A stretch of DNA of 62,052 bases from Methanimicrococcus sp034006575 (lineage in GTDB: Archaea; Halobacteriota; Methanosarcinia; Methanosarcinales; Methanosarcinaceae), in assembly GCA_034006575.1 (NCBI GenBank), contig JAVESN010000002.1, forward strand, positions 1-62,052, written 5' to 3'. This document shows, in pieces, positions 18,766 through 26,977 of the stretch. The position numbers and the translations under genes were made by a program. Under the pieces are notes generated by a model that searched no databases, was not told where the DNA came from, and saw nothing but the letters and a program-made list of their open reading frames with translations. Each line of letters starts with the position of its first letter. Positions within the stretch are counted from its first letter, which is position 1.

Positions 18766-19818
18766 ATGGCAAAAAAGAAAATCTTTGAGAAAAAAATGTC
18801 GTCGGACGCAGACGGCCTACGCTTTGCAACACCCGAGCCGGTCGCCAAATACAGAGCGGCGCGCCTGGCTTGTAATACGATTGCCGACATCAGCTGCGGC
18901 ATCGGCGGGCAAACCATTTATTTTGCGCAGCGCTGCAAACATGTTTATGCGGTTGAAATCGATCCGATTAAAATCGAGCACGCTCAAAAAAATTGTGAAA
19001 AATACGGTTTGGAAAACGTGACTTTCATTTGCGGCGACGCGCTTGACCCCAATGTGATTGCTCAAATTCCGAAGGTGGACATTGTTTTTTCAGATCCCGC
19101 TCGCCCGCCCGAAGAGGAGATGAGAAAAACGGATTGTTTGCGTCCGGGAATTCCGGCCGTCATGGAAGCTTATTCCGCGAAGACGCAAAATTTCGCTTTT
19201 GAAGCGCCGCCGCAAATGCCGCCGGAACGAATTGATTTTGATTGCGAAAAAGAATATATTTCGTTGAACGGCCAACTCAATCGTTTGACGCTTTATTTTG
19301 GAAAATTAAAAAAATACAATCGAATCGCGATTTCACTTCCCGCGGGAAACGCGATGGTGGACGCTCCGGTTGAATTGCCGCCGGTCGTTGAAACCGACAA
19401 ACCGATGTTGTTCATGTTTGAACCCGACCCTTCCGTCGTTGCCGCAAATCTTCTCAACGAATTGGTCGACGATATGATTAAAGCCACCGTCGGTCATGTT
19501 CGAGTCGTGAAAATCGATAAAAAAAGAACGCTTTTGACAGCCGATTTGTTAACCGTTCATCCGATGAACAAAAATAATTTTATTGTTCTTCGGTCCATGC
19601 CGTTTGAATCGGAAAAAGATTACGGCGAAATCAATGCGTTTTTGAAAAAGAGCAATGTCGGAAAAGTCACGCTTCGCGGAAGTATTGATCCGAAAGATTA
19701 TTGGGGCATTCGAAATCAATTGGAAGCGGATTTAGACGGCTCAAAGAAAGTTCATTTATTTTTAAGGGAAACGGAAAATAAAAAAGAAGCGATTCTCTGT
19801 GAATTAATTTATGATTAA
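18766..19818 (+). CDS. Class I SAM-dependent methyltransferase with THUMP-like C-terminal domain
   Basis: A 350-residue Rossmann-fold methyltransferase. The SAM-binding motif I is ADISCGIGGQT (about 43-53), motif II VYAVEIDPIKIEHAQ, and the catalytic-type motif is VFSDPARPP (about 108-116). The C-terminal third (about 265-350) resembles the THUMP-like domain attached to this family. Relatives act on RNA, but the target is unassigned. The ribosome site GAGGGAG lies before the ATG. It follows RaSEA closely, which fits a role in RNA modification, but this is context only. Its stop is only about 45 bp from the first unit of the repeat array. Confidence 0.82.
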   Translation: MAKKKIFEKKMSSDADGLRFATPEPVAKYRAARLACNTIADISCGIGGQTIYFAQRCKHVYAVEIDPIKIEHAQKNCEKYGLENVTFICGDALDPNVIAQIPKVDIVFSDPARPPEEEMRKTDCLRPGIPAVMEAYSAKTQNFAFEAPPQMPPERIDFDCEKEYISLNGQLNRLTLYFGKLKKYNRIAISLPAGNAMVDAPVELPPVVETDKPMLFMFEPDPSVVAANLLNELVDDMIKATVGHVRVVKIDKKRTLLTADLLTVHPMNKNNFIVLRSMPFESEKDYGEINAFLKKSNVGKVTLRGSIDPKDYWGIRNQLEADLDGSKKVHLFLRETENKKEAILCELIYD

Positions 19819-19839
19819 TTTAAAAATAGATCTGAATTA

Positions 19840-21290
19840 TAATAAATATTTAAGTTATTTTTTTGTGTCATCACTTCTGACACAAATTCAAATTTTATTT
19901 AAATTCCGAATCATGCACATGTTTTTATCGAAATGTTTGATTCGATTTGTACGTGAAATTATTTTAAAACGGAAAAAGAAACAATATTATAAAAATGAAA
20001 TTGTGTCATCACTGCTGACACAAATTCAAATGATGTTTAAATTCGGCATCATACGAGTGTTTTGATCGGAATGTTTGATTCGATTTATACGTGAAATATA
20101 TTTAAAAACGGAAAAAGAAACAATATTATAAAAATGAAATTGTGTCATCACTGCTGACACAAATTCAAATGATGTTTAAATTCGGCATCATACGAGTGTT
20201 CTGATCGGAATGTTTGATTCGATTTGTACGTGAAATTTATTTTAAAACGGAAAAAGAAACAATATTATAAAAATGAAATTGTGTCATCACTGCTGACACA
20301 AATTCAAAATACATCCAAATTCGACATTAAACAAGGGTTTTTATTGAAAATATCAATTCGATTTGTACGTGAAATTTATTTAAAAACGAAAAAAGAAACA
20401 ATATTATAAAGATAAAATTGTGTCATCACTGCTGACACAAATTCAAATTATATATAAATTCGACATCAAACGAGGGTTTTTATTGAAATATCAATTCGAT
20501 TTGTACGTGAAATTTATTTAAAAACGAAAAAAGAAACAATATTATAAAGATAAAATTGTGTCATCACTGCTGACACAAATTCAAATTATATATAAATTCG
20601 ACATCAAACGAGGGTTTTTATTGAAATATCAATTCGATTTGTGCGTGAATTTATTTAAAAACGAAAAAAGAAGCAATATTATAAAAATGAAATTGTGTCA
20701 TCACTGCTGACATAAATTCAAAATACATCCGAATTCGACATCAAAAAAGGGTTTTTATTGAAAATATCAATTCGATTTGTACGTGAAATTTATTTAAAAA
20801 CGAAAAAAGAAGCAATATTATAAAAATAAAATTGTGTCATCACTGCTGACACAAATTCAAAGTACATTTAAATTCGACATCAAACGAGGGTTTTTATTGA
20901 AATATCAATTCGATTTGTACGTGAAATTTATTTAAAAACGAAAAAAGAAACAATATTATAAAAATGAAATTGTGTCATCACTGCTGACACAAATTCAAAT
21001 GATGCTTAAATTCGACATCAAACAAGAATTTTTATTGAAAATATCAATTCGATTTGTACATGAAATTTATTTAAAAACGAAAAAAGAAGCAATATTATAA
21101 AAATGTAATTGTGTCATCACTGCTGACACAAATTCAAGATACACCCAAATTCGACATCAGGCGATAGTTTCTATTGGAAATATCAATTCAATTTGTATGT
21201 AGAATTTATTTAAAAATGGAAAAAGAAACAATATTATAAAAATGAAATTGTGTCATCATTGCCGACACAAATTCAAATTTGTTTAAGTCT
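19840..21290 (+). repeat. Array of eleven ~138-bp repeats with an inverted-repeat core
   Basis: Core starts at 19864, 20002, 20141, 20280, 20419, 20557, 20694, 20833, 20971, 21110 and 21249 (spacing 137-139). The core is TTGTGTCA-TCACTGC-TGACACAA (8-bp arms, 7-nt loop). Copies 1, 7 and 11 have single or few changes. Between cores the units share TTTGTACGTGAAATTTATTT, an A-rich AAAAGAAACAATATTATAAA block and GAGGGTTTTTATTGAAA. The A/T words before each core look like archaeal TATA elements. The units are near-identical tandem copies, so this is not CRISPR. The array fills the gap upstream of the DUF1016 nuclease on the same strand. Confidence 0.95.
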
Positions 21291-21402
21291 GTATTTATAC
21301 AAATCTTTTTTTAAGAATTAATATTTAGAATATAAAAAACCAAGTTATATGTTTAAAAAAACTTTAAAAACTCTTAAAATCAAAGAAAGAAAACTATAAA
21401 AA

Positions 21403-22419
21403 ATGGATTCTATTGACACATCAGTTTTAAAAATAATGGGAATGGTTGAGGAAACTCAATACAAAGTTTTAAAAAATATTAATGCCGAACTCATTCAATT
21501 GTATTGGAATGTCGGAAAATATCTTTTTGAAGAAAGCTCAAACTCGGATTGGGGAGATTCGTTTATAGATGAAACCGCAAGTCGTCTTAAAGAGCGATAT
21601 CCTGATTTAAAAGGATATGACAGGCGAAATTTGTATCGAATGCGCCAATTTTATGAAGTGTATCACAAAAGTGAATTTGTATCAACGGTGATGACACAAT
21701 TGAGTTGGACAAATCACATGCTTATTCTGTCGGGAACAAGAAGTATGGAAGAAAAAGAGTTTTATATTCGGCTCAGTCTTCATGAAAAATATTCAGCCAG
21801 AGAATTAAAACGCCAAATTGACAGTTCTTATTACGAACGATCTCAAATTTCCGGTCAAACAATAACAACAAAAAACAAGGAACTGCCATTTCTTAACAAT
21901 TATGTGTTGGAATTTTTAAATTTGCCCAAAGAATATTCGGAAAAAGATTTAAAATCGGCCATCGTTCAAAATTTGAAAGGGTTTATTTTAGAAATCGGAA
22001 AAGATTTTTCTTTCGTCAGTGAAGAGTTTCGGATACAAGTCGGCGACTCCGAATATTATATTGATTTACTTTTTTATCACCGCGGATTAAATTGTTTGGT
22101 TGCGTTTGAGTTGAAAATCGGAAAGTTCCAACCCGACTTTCTCGGAAAAATGAATTTTTATTTGGAAGCTTTAGACAGAGAATGCAAAAAAACAAAAGAA
22201 AATCCGGCCATCGGAATTATTCTTTGCACATCAAAAGAAGAAGAAGTCGTCGAATACGCTATGAGCCGAAACTTATCACCGGCAATGATTTCAGAATATT
22301 CCATTCAATTGATTGACAAAAAAGTGCTTCAGAAAAAATTAAAAGAATTAAAAAAGATGTTATCCGAATCCGATCAAATGTTTTTTTTGCCGATTGCCGG
22401 TCCTTCAAAAAAACAATAA
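21403..22419 (+). CDS. DUF1016/YhcG-type PDDEXK nuclease
   Basis: A 338-residue protein. An N-terminal DUF1016 domain (about 10-155; LIQLYWNVGKYLFE, YDRRNLYRMRQFYEVY, TQLSWTNHMLILSG, ARELKRQIDSSYYER) is followed by a PDDEXK nuclease fold (about 185-330; YYIDLLFYHRGLNCLVAFELKIG, carrying the D...ExK residues). Relatives are common in bacterial accessory and restriction loci. There is no Shine-Dalgarno sequence. The upstream region is the 11-copy 138-bp repeat array. At 21673-21701 its coding sequence contains an antisense near-copy of the repeat core. It is probably horizontally acquired. Active-site residues look intact. Confidence 0.9.
   Translation: MDSIDTSVLKIMGMVEETQYKVLKNINAELIQLYWNVGKYLFEESSNSDWGDSFIDETASRLKERYPDLKGYDRRNLYRMRQFYEVYHKSEFVSTVMTQLSWTNHMLILSGTRSMEEKEFYIRLSLHEKYSARELKRQIDSSYYERSQISGQTITTKNKELPFLNNYVLEFLNLPKEYSEKDLKSAIVQNLKGFILEIGKDFSFVSEEFRIQVGDSEYYIDLLFYHRGLNCLVAFELKIGKFQPDFLGKMNFYLEALDRECKKTKENPAIGIILCTSKEEEVVEYAMSRNLSPAMISEYSIQLIDKKVLQKKLKELKKMLSESDQMFFLPIAGPSKKQ
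21673..21701 (-). repeat. Antisense copy of the 138-bp repeat core inside the nuclease gene
   Basis: Read on the minus strand this 29-nt stretch matches the repeat core at 26 of 29 positions by eye. It shares the uninterrupted 14-mer AATTGTGTCATCAC and the end ACAAATTC, and the three differences are all C/T transitions. On the plus strand it encodes EFVSTVMTQL, part of a conserved DUF1016 segment. Confidence 0.85.
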
Positions 22420-22615
22420 TATAAATATAATAATATGAATTGAATGTTTTTCCTAAACTTAAAAACGGGCACATGTTTTGCCATCTTTAAAAAAATCCGC
22501 CGTTTTTTTCCTTTGTTTGCAAACCTTTTTTAATATTCCGCCATATCCGATACCTTAATATCTTAAATGATTCGAATTCTTAGGGATATATTGAATTAAA
22601 TAAGAGAGGGTTACA

Positions 22616-23284
22616 ATGACAGAAAAAAAAACAGATATTTTAGAAAAAGGAGCCATAATTCAACGTGACGGGGAAAATTACGCGATTGCGCCGCATACGC
22701 CGGCCGGTCTCCTGACGCCCGACATTTTAAGAAAGATGGCGGATGTCGCGGAAAAATACGATTTGCAAGCGATTAAAATTTCATCGTCCCAAAGAATTGT
22801 CCTCATCGGTTTAAAAGAAAATGAAATCGATTCGGCATGGGAAGATTTGGGAATGAAGCCCGGATCCGCAATCGGTATTTGCGTCAGAAGCGTTCGCATT
22901 TGTCCCGGAATTTCTTTTTGCAAACGCGGCAAACAAGATTCTCTCAGCCTCGGTTTAAAATTGGATGAGAAATATCACGGCCTTCATTTGCCGGCCAAAA
23001 TGAAAATCGGCGTTTCCGGCTGTATGTTTTCTTGCGCCGAATCCGCCGTTCGAGATATCGGATTCGTCGGTGAAAACAACGGTTTTAAATGTTATGTCGG
23101 CGGCAGCGCGAGCGCAACGCCCCGAATCGGCGATTTGGTTGCGGAAGGATTAACGGAAGAAGAAGCTTTGATGTTGGTTGAAAAAATAATCGCCTACCTT
23201 AAAGAAAAAAATTCAAAAAAGAGATTGGGCCGATTAATTGAAGAAATCGGCATTGAAGAATTTAAAAAAGGAATTGGAATTTAA
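22616..23284 (+). CDS. Small siroheme/4Fe-4S sulfite-reductase-like protein
   Basis: A 222-residue protein with the nitrite/sulfite reductase cofactor signature C96-x5-C102 ... C136-x3-C140 (CPGISFC; GVSGCMFSCAE) for a siroheme-coupled [4Fe-4S] cluster. An N-terminal ferredoxin-like half-domain (about 20-90) precedes it. It has one copy of the fold and no ferredoxin insert, the form known as a small dissimilatory sulfite-reductase-like protein in methanogens. Its physiological reaction is not settled; sulfite or nitrite detoxification and assimilatory use are options. A strong AGAGAGGGTT ribosome site precedes ATG 22616. It is transcribed alone. Confidence 0.85.
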   Translation: MTEKKTDILEKGAIIQRDGENYAIAPHTPAGLLTPDILRKMADVAEKYDLQAIKISSSQRIVLIGLKENEIDSAWEDLGMKPGSAIGICVRSVRICPGISFCKRGKQDSLSLGLKLDEKYHGLHLPAKMKIGVSGCMFSCAESAVRDIGFVGENNGFKCYVGGSASATPRIGDLVAEGLTEEEALMLVEKIIAYLKEKNSKKRLGRLIEEIGIEEFKKGIGI

Positions 23285-23453
23285 TCCATTCTTACTTTTT
23301 ATTTTTGAGATTTTTAATTCGATTTCGCGGATTAGCGCGGCTTTTTTTGTTGAATTTGTAATCATATTTTTGGTTTTTATGTTTTATTTCTGTTCTATAT
23401 TTTTAAAATAGATTATTGAAAAATATATATCAAACCGCCCCCTTTTTTAAAAC

Positions 23454-24665
23454 ATGACAACTCAAAACAATGCAAAACCAGAATTGAAAAAAACAAATCC
23501 GACCGACATTTTAAAAACATTAAAAGAAGTCGGCGCCGATGCTTATTTAATGAACGGCGCGATGCACGACAGCGACATTTATTACGCGACGCGCTTTTTG
23601 GCGTCCGACCCGTTTTCTTACGTTTTGACAGCCGACGGCGATGAAGTTCTTCTCATTTCCGATATGGAAAAAGGACGCGCCGAAATTGAGTCTCGCGTTT
23701 TCAACGATAAGATAAAAACGACATCAGATTACAATTATCGCGAAATTGCCAAAGAAAAAAAAGATTCGGATTTGGCGTACGTTTTGGTCTTAAAAAAAAT
23801 ATTGGATGAAAAGAACGTTAAAACCGTTGCCGTTTCATATGATTTTCCGGCGTATTATTTCAACGCGCTTCAAAAAGAAGGCGTAAATATCGTTTTAACC
23901 AAATCCCCGTTTCAAAGAGCCAGGGCCGTTAAAACGGAGGACGAGATTGAAAAAATAACCGTTTCCCAAAACGCCGCCGAAAAGGCGATGTCGACCGCGA
24001 TAGGCATGATTCAAAAATCAAAGCCGGATGAAAACGAAAAACTGATTTTAGATGGGGAGGAATTGACCGGAAAAAGAGTTCTTCAAGAAATCGCGCGCGT
24101 TTTAATGGAAAATGATTGCGCCGATGATGAAACAATTGTTTCCTGCGGTTCTGACAGCGCCGATCCGCACGGAAAAACGTACGGCCCGCTTTACGCGAAT
24201 CAGCCGATTGTGATTGACATTTTTCCGCAGCACAAGTACAACCGTTATTTCGGGGACATGACACGAACCGTTCTTTGGGGAAAAGCGTCAAATGAATTGA
24301 CTCAAATGTATCAAGCCGTTAAAACCGCTCAAGAAATCGGAGTCGCCGCATCAAAACCGGGCGCAACTTGCGCGGACGTTCACAACGCGGTTTGCGATTC
24401 TTTGGAAAAATCCGGATACGATACCTACAGAAGCGGATCAAAAGTCGGTTTTATTCACACCACGGGACACGGCGTCGGAATTGACATTCATGAAAGCCCG
24501 TCCGTTTCCGACAACCCGCACGTTTTGGAGCCGGGAAACGTCATTACGATTGAGCCCGGACTCTATTATCCGGGAATCGGCGGCATTCGCATTGAAGACA
24601 CCATCGTGATTACAAAAGACGGCTGCAGAAATTTGAATACTTTGCCAAAAATTTTTGAGCTATGA
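23454..24665 (+). CDS. M24 metallopeptidase, Xaa-Pro aminopeptidase/dipeptidase type
   Basis: A 403-residue pita-bread peptidase. A creatinase-like N-terminal domain (about 15-150) precedes the catalytic domain. The metal ligands are visible as D in IVIDIFPQH, D in YFGDMTRTV, H in HTTGHGVGIDIHESP and E in TIEPGLYYPG and GGIRIEDTI. It should remove N-terminal residues ahead of proline or split Xaa-Pro dipeptides in the cytoplasm. A TATA-like AAATATATATC at 23420-23430 lies about 25-30 bp before the ATG and there is no ribosome site, so the mRNA is probably leaderless. A second M24 enzyme (methionine aminopeptidase) follows by about 120 bp. Confidence 0.9.
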   Translation: MTTQNNAKPELKKTNPTDILKTLKEVGADAYLMNGAMHDSDIYYATRFLASDPFSYVLTADGDEVLLISDMEKGRAEIESRVFNDKIKTTSDYNYREIAKEKKDSDLAYVLVLKKILDEKNVKTVAVSYDFPAYYFNALQKEGVNIVLTKSPFQRARAVKTEDEIEKITVSQNAAEKAMSTAIGMIQKSKPDENEKLILDGEELTGKRVLQEIARVLMENDCADDETIVSCGSDSADPHGKTYGPLYANQPIVIDIFPQHKYNRYFGDMTRTVLWGKASNELTQMYQAVKTAQEIGVAASKPGATCADVHNAVCDSLEKSGYDTYRSGSKVGFIHTTGHGVGIDIHESPSVSDNPHVLEPGNVITIEPGLYYPGIGGIRIEDTIVITKDGCRNLNTLPKIFEL

Positions 24666-24784
24666 TTTAATAACGAAAAATGACATTTGGAATGTGTTAA
24701 ATTTAATTTTATCAAATTCAATTTTATCAAACTTAATTTTATTCATTTTATTAATTTTTAACAAAATATCAGGAAAAATAAAAA

Positions 24785-25693
24785 ATGGCAAAACATGAAA
24801 TCAATCAAATCAACACGGAAGAAGTGTTGGACAAATACAGAGCCGCCGGAAAAATTCATCAGCAAATCATGAAAGAGGCGCGCGAGAAAATTAAAGTCGG
24901 AATGAATATTTACGAATACGCGCGCTTTATTGATGAGAGAATTATTGAGCTCGGCGGCGGTTCGGCTTTTCCGGTGAATATTTCCTTTAATGAAGCCGCC
25001 GCGCACGACACGCCGCTTTTGAATGATCCGCGCATTTTCGGGGAGGACGTCGTTAAAATCGATGTCGGCGTTCATGTGGACGGGTACATTGCCGACGGGG
25101 CGATGACCATTGATTTGTCGGGAAAACATTCGGCTTTGGTCAAAGCGAGCGAAGAGGCGCTAAAAGCGGCGATAGATACGGTGAAAGCCGGCTCGACGAC
25201 GCAACAAATCGGATCGGCGGTGGAAGAGACGATTACAAGCCTCGGCTTTAATCCGGTCCGCAATTTGATGGGACACGGGGTTGCGCAATACACGGCGCAC
25301 GCCGAACCGTCCGTTCCGAATATTAAATTTTCGGGCATCGGCGCGGAGTTGCGTGCCGGCGATACGATTGCGATTGAGCCGTTCGCCACCGACGGAGAAG
25401 GGTTTGTCGATAACGGCAGCATTAAAGAGATTTATTCTCAGATAAAAATGAAGCCGACCCGCATTTCTTTTGTTCGAAAGATTTTGGCTCAGGTTCAGGA
25501 ATACAACGGGCTTCCGTTTGCAAAACGCTGGCTTGAGGGCGACAAATTGGATATGGCGCTCATTCAATTGGAGCGGGAAGGAACGATTACGTGCTATCCG
25601 ATTTTGGTGGAGGTTTCGGGCGGTTGCGTATCTCAGGCGGAACACACGATTATCGTGACGGAAGACGGCTGCGAAGTGACGACGAGAGATTAA
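24785..25693 (+). CDS. map: Methionine aminopeptidase, type II
   Basis: A 302-residue M24 enzyme that removes the initiator methionine. The landmarks are GGGSAFPVNISFNEAAAHDT, KIDVGVHVDGYIADGAMTID (two Asp ligands), NLMGHGV (His) and TIAIEPFAT (Glu), with the final Glu in SQAEHTIIVTEDG. The roughly 60-residue type II insertion is present in shortened archaeal form (RISFVRKILAQVQEYNGLPF). The ATG at 24785 follows AGGAAAAATAAAAA. Downstream, 25692-25750 contains two similar copies of a segment built on GCGGTAATC, then the DUF1805 gene. Confidence 0.93.
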   Translation: MAKHEINQINTEEVLDKYRAAGKIHQQIMKEAREKIKVGMNIYEYARFIDERIIELGGGSAFPVNISFNEAAAHDTPLLNDPRIFGEDVVKIDVGVHVDGYIADGAMTIDLSGKHSALVKASEEALKAAIDTVKAGSTTQQIGSAVEETITSLGFNPVRNLMGHGVAQYTAHAEPSVPNIKFSGIGAELRAGDTIAIEPFATDGEGFVDNGSIKEIYSQIKMKPTRISFVRKILAQVQEYNGLPFAKRWLEGDKLDMALIQLEREGTITCYPILVEVSGGCVSQAEHTIIVTEDGCEVTTRD

Positions 25694-25773
25694 TCGTTTG
25701 GAGCGGTAATCGTTTGATACAGCAAATGTTTGGTGCGGTAATCAGTTGATGCAGTTCTCGTTTGGTGACATGA

Positions 25774-26061
25774 ATGATTTCAAAAAAGTTGACCCTTGAA
25801 GGAAAAGAATTTGACGCGTACTCCGTAATGTTGGATTCCGCGCCGTTTTTATTGATTCGCGCGGCCGATAAATCCTTTTTAGCCTGCGGTTTTTTAGATA
25901 TTTCCGCGGCGGACCGGCTTTTTTCTTGCGCGGCCAAAGTGAGCGGGGTGAAAACTTTTGAAGACATGTTGGCGGCCGAAATCATCGCGGTGACAAAAAA
26001 AGCGGAAGAGAAAGGGGTTGTTGTCGGGATGAGCGGAAAAGAAGCGCTTTTGAAATTTTGA
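25774..26061 (+). CDS. DUF1805 (YunC-like) protein
   Basis: A 95-residue protein with the DUF1805 pattern. It has PFLLIRAADKSFLACGFLDI, then AADRLFSCAAKVSGVKTFED and a C-terminal GVVVGMSGKEALLKF. The family is widespread in methanogens and in Bacillus. The fold is a compact alpha/beta trimer of unknown function. The ribosome site GGTGAC precedes the ATG. It is followed within about 30 bp by the DUF167 gene and then the toprim gene, so the three probably form one transcript. Confidence 0.85.
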   Translation: MISKKLTLEGKEFDAYSVMLDSAPFLLIRAADKSFLACGFLDISAADRLFSCAAKVSGVKTFEDMLAAEIIAVTKKAEEKGVVVGMSGKEALLKF

Positions 26062-26094
26062 TATCGGATTTGAAATGAAGGTTTGAAATGGGAT

Positions 26095-26406
26095 ATGTCT
26101 TTTGAAGAGGCTTTAAGAGAAAAAGACGGCGTCGTTTTGATGGATTTGGAAGTGACGCCGGGCTCAAAGATAATACAAGTGCCGAGCGGCTACAATGAGT
26201 GGCGAAAACGAATCGAAGTTAAGATAACGCAGGCGGCTCAAAAGGGAAAAGCGAACGAGCAAATCATTACAGAAATCGCTTCTCTTTTTAACATTTCGCA
26301 ATCCAAGGTGTCTATAGAGAGCGGAATGACAAGTTCCAAAAAAACGGTCCGAATCGAGGGAAGAACATTGGAAGAAGTGCGTCAAATATTGGAAACGAAA
26401 ATATGA
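26095..26406 (+). CDS. DUF167 (YggU-family) protein
   Basis: About 103 residues with the DUF167 core: LEVTPGSKIIQVP, then the conserved KGKANEQIITEIASLF and GMTSSKKTVRIEG. The family has a small alpha/beta fold and no established biochemical role. The start is uncertain: TTG 26083 gives four more residues (MKWD) and lies directly after AAGG, while ATG 26095 (MSFEEALR) fits the family N-terminus better. Its stop overlaps the toprim start by 4 bp (ATGA), so the two are translationally coupled. Confidence 0.85.
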   Translation: MSFEEALREKDGVVLMDLEVTPGSKIIQVPSGYNEWRKRIEVKITQAAQKGKANEQIITEIASLFNISQSKVSIESGMTSSKKTVRIEGRTLEEVRQILETKI

Positions 26407-26849
26407 AGCGCGATGTGTTTGTCAAGCGAGATAAAAAACGAAATCCCGAACAAAATGAAATCGCGTTAGATGCCATTGAGACGGTTTTAGAAGATTTAAG
26501 AAATGAAGATTCGTTCGATTTTTTAATTGTTGTGGAAGGAAGACGCGATATCGCTTCTCTTCAAAACTTAGGGATTTGCACGGCGATTCTTCCCTGCGCC
26601 AATCAACCTCTTGCCGAATTTTGTGAAAAAATCGCCGAAATGAATAAGACGGTCATTATTCTGACGGATTGGGATAAAAAAGGAGGGATATTGGCCTCCA
26701 AGCTGGCGGCTCAGTTTAAAAATTTAGACGTCCCCTGCAACACGGAATTCCGAGAAAAACTTCTTTTTTATTCAAAACGAGAGATCAAAGACGTGGAAAG
26801 TTTGCACACCTATGTCACAAAATTAAGAGAAAGTGACAAACGTTTTTAA
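26403..26849 (+). CDS. Toprim-domain protein, archaeal UPF0292 type
   Basis: A 148-residue small Toprim protein. The catalytic glutamate is in FLIVVEGRRDIASLQNLG and the DxD-like motif is in VIILTDWDKKGG, as in topoisomerases, primases, OLD nucleases and RNase M5. Single-domain archaeal forms are suspected nucleases, perhaps in rRNA or tRNA processing, but none is proven. Overlap with the DUF167 gene (ATGA) suggests related expression. Confidence 0.85.
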   Translation: MKRDVFVKRDKKRNPEQNEIALDAIETVLEDLRNEDSFDFLIVVEGRRDIASLQNLGICTAILPCANQPLAEFCEKIAEMNKTVIILTDWDKKGGILASKLAAQFKNLDVPCNTEFREKLLFYSKREIKDVESLHTYVTKLRESDKRF

Positions 26850-26977
26850 AACAATGAAAAAACTCAAAACCCGAAACTCGGCAACGATATTTGAAACACG
26901 CCTCACGGGCATTTATAAAGGTTTTCTTTTTGAAAAAAACAACAATTGAATGAGCCGGAAAGATCTGATAAAAACAA

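Noticed and set aside
19811..20409. Small plus-strand frames within the repeat array
   Set aside because: They are chance open frames over near-identical repeat units with no start signals.
19864..21270. CRISPR array
   Set aside because: The units are about 138 bp and near-identical along their whole length, so there are no unique spacers, and no cas1/cas2 genes are near.
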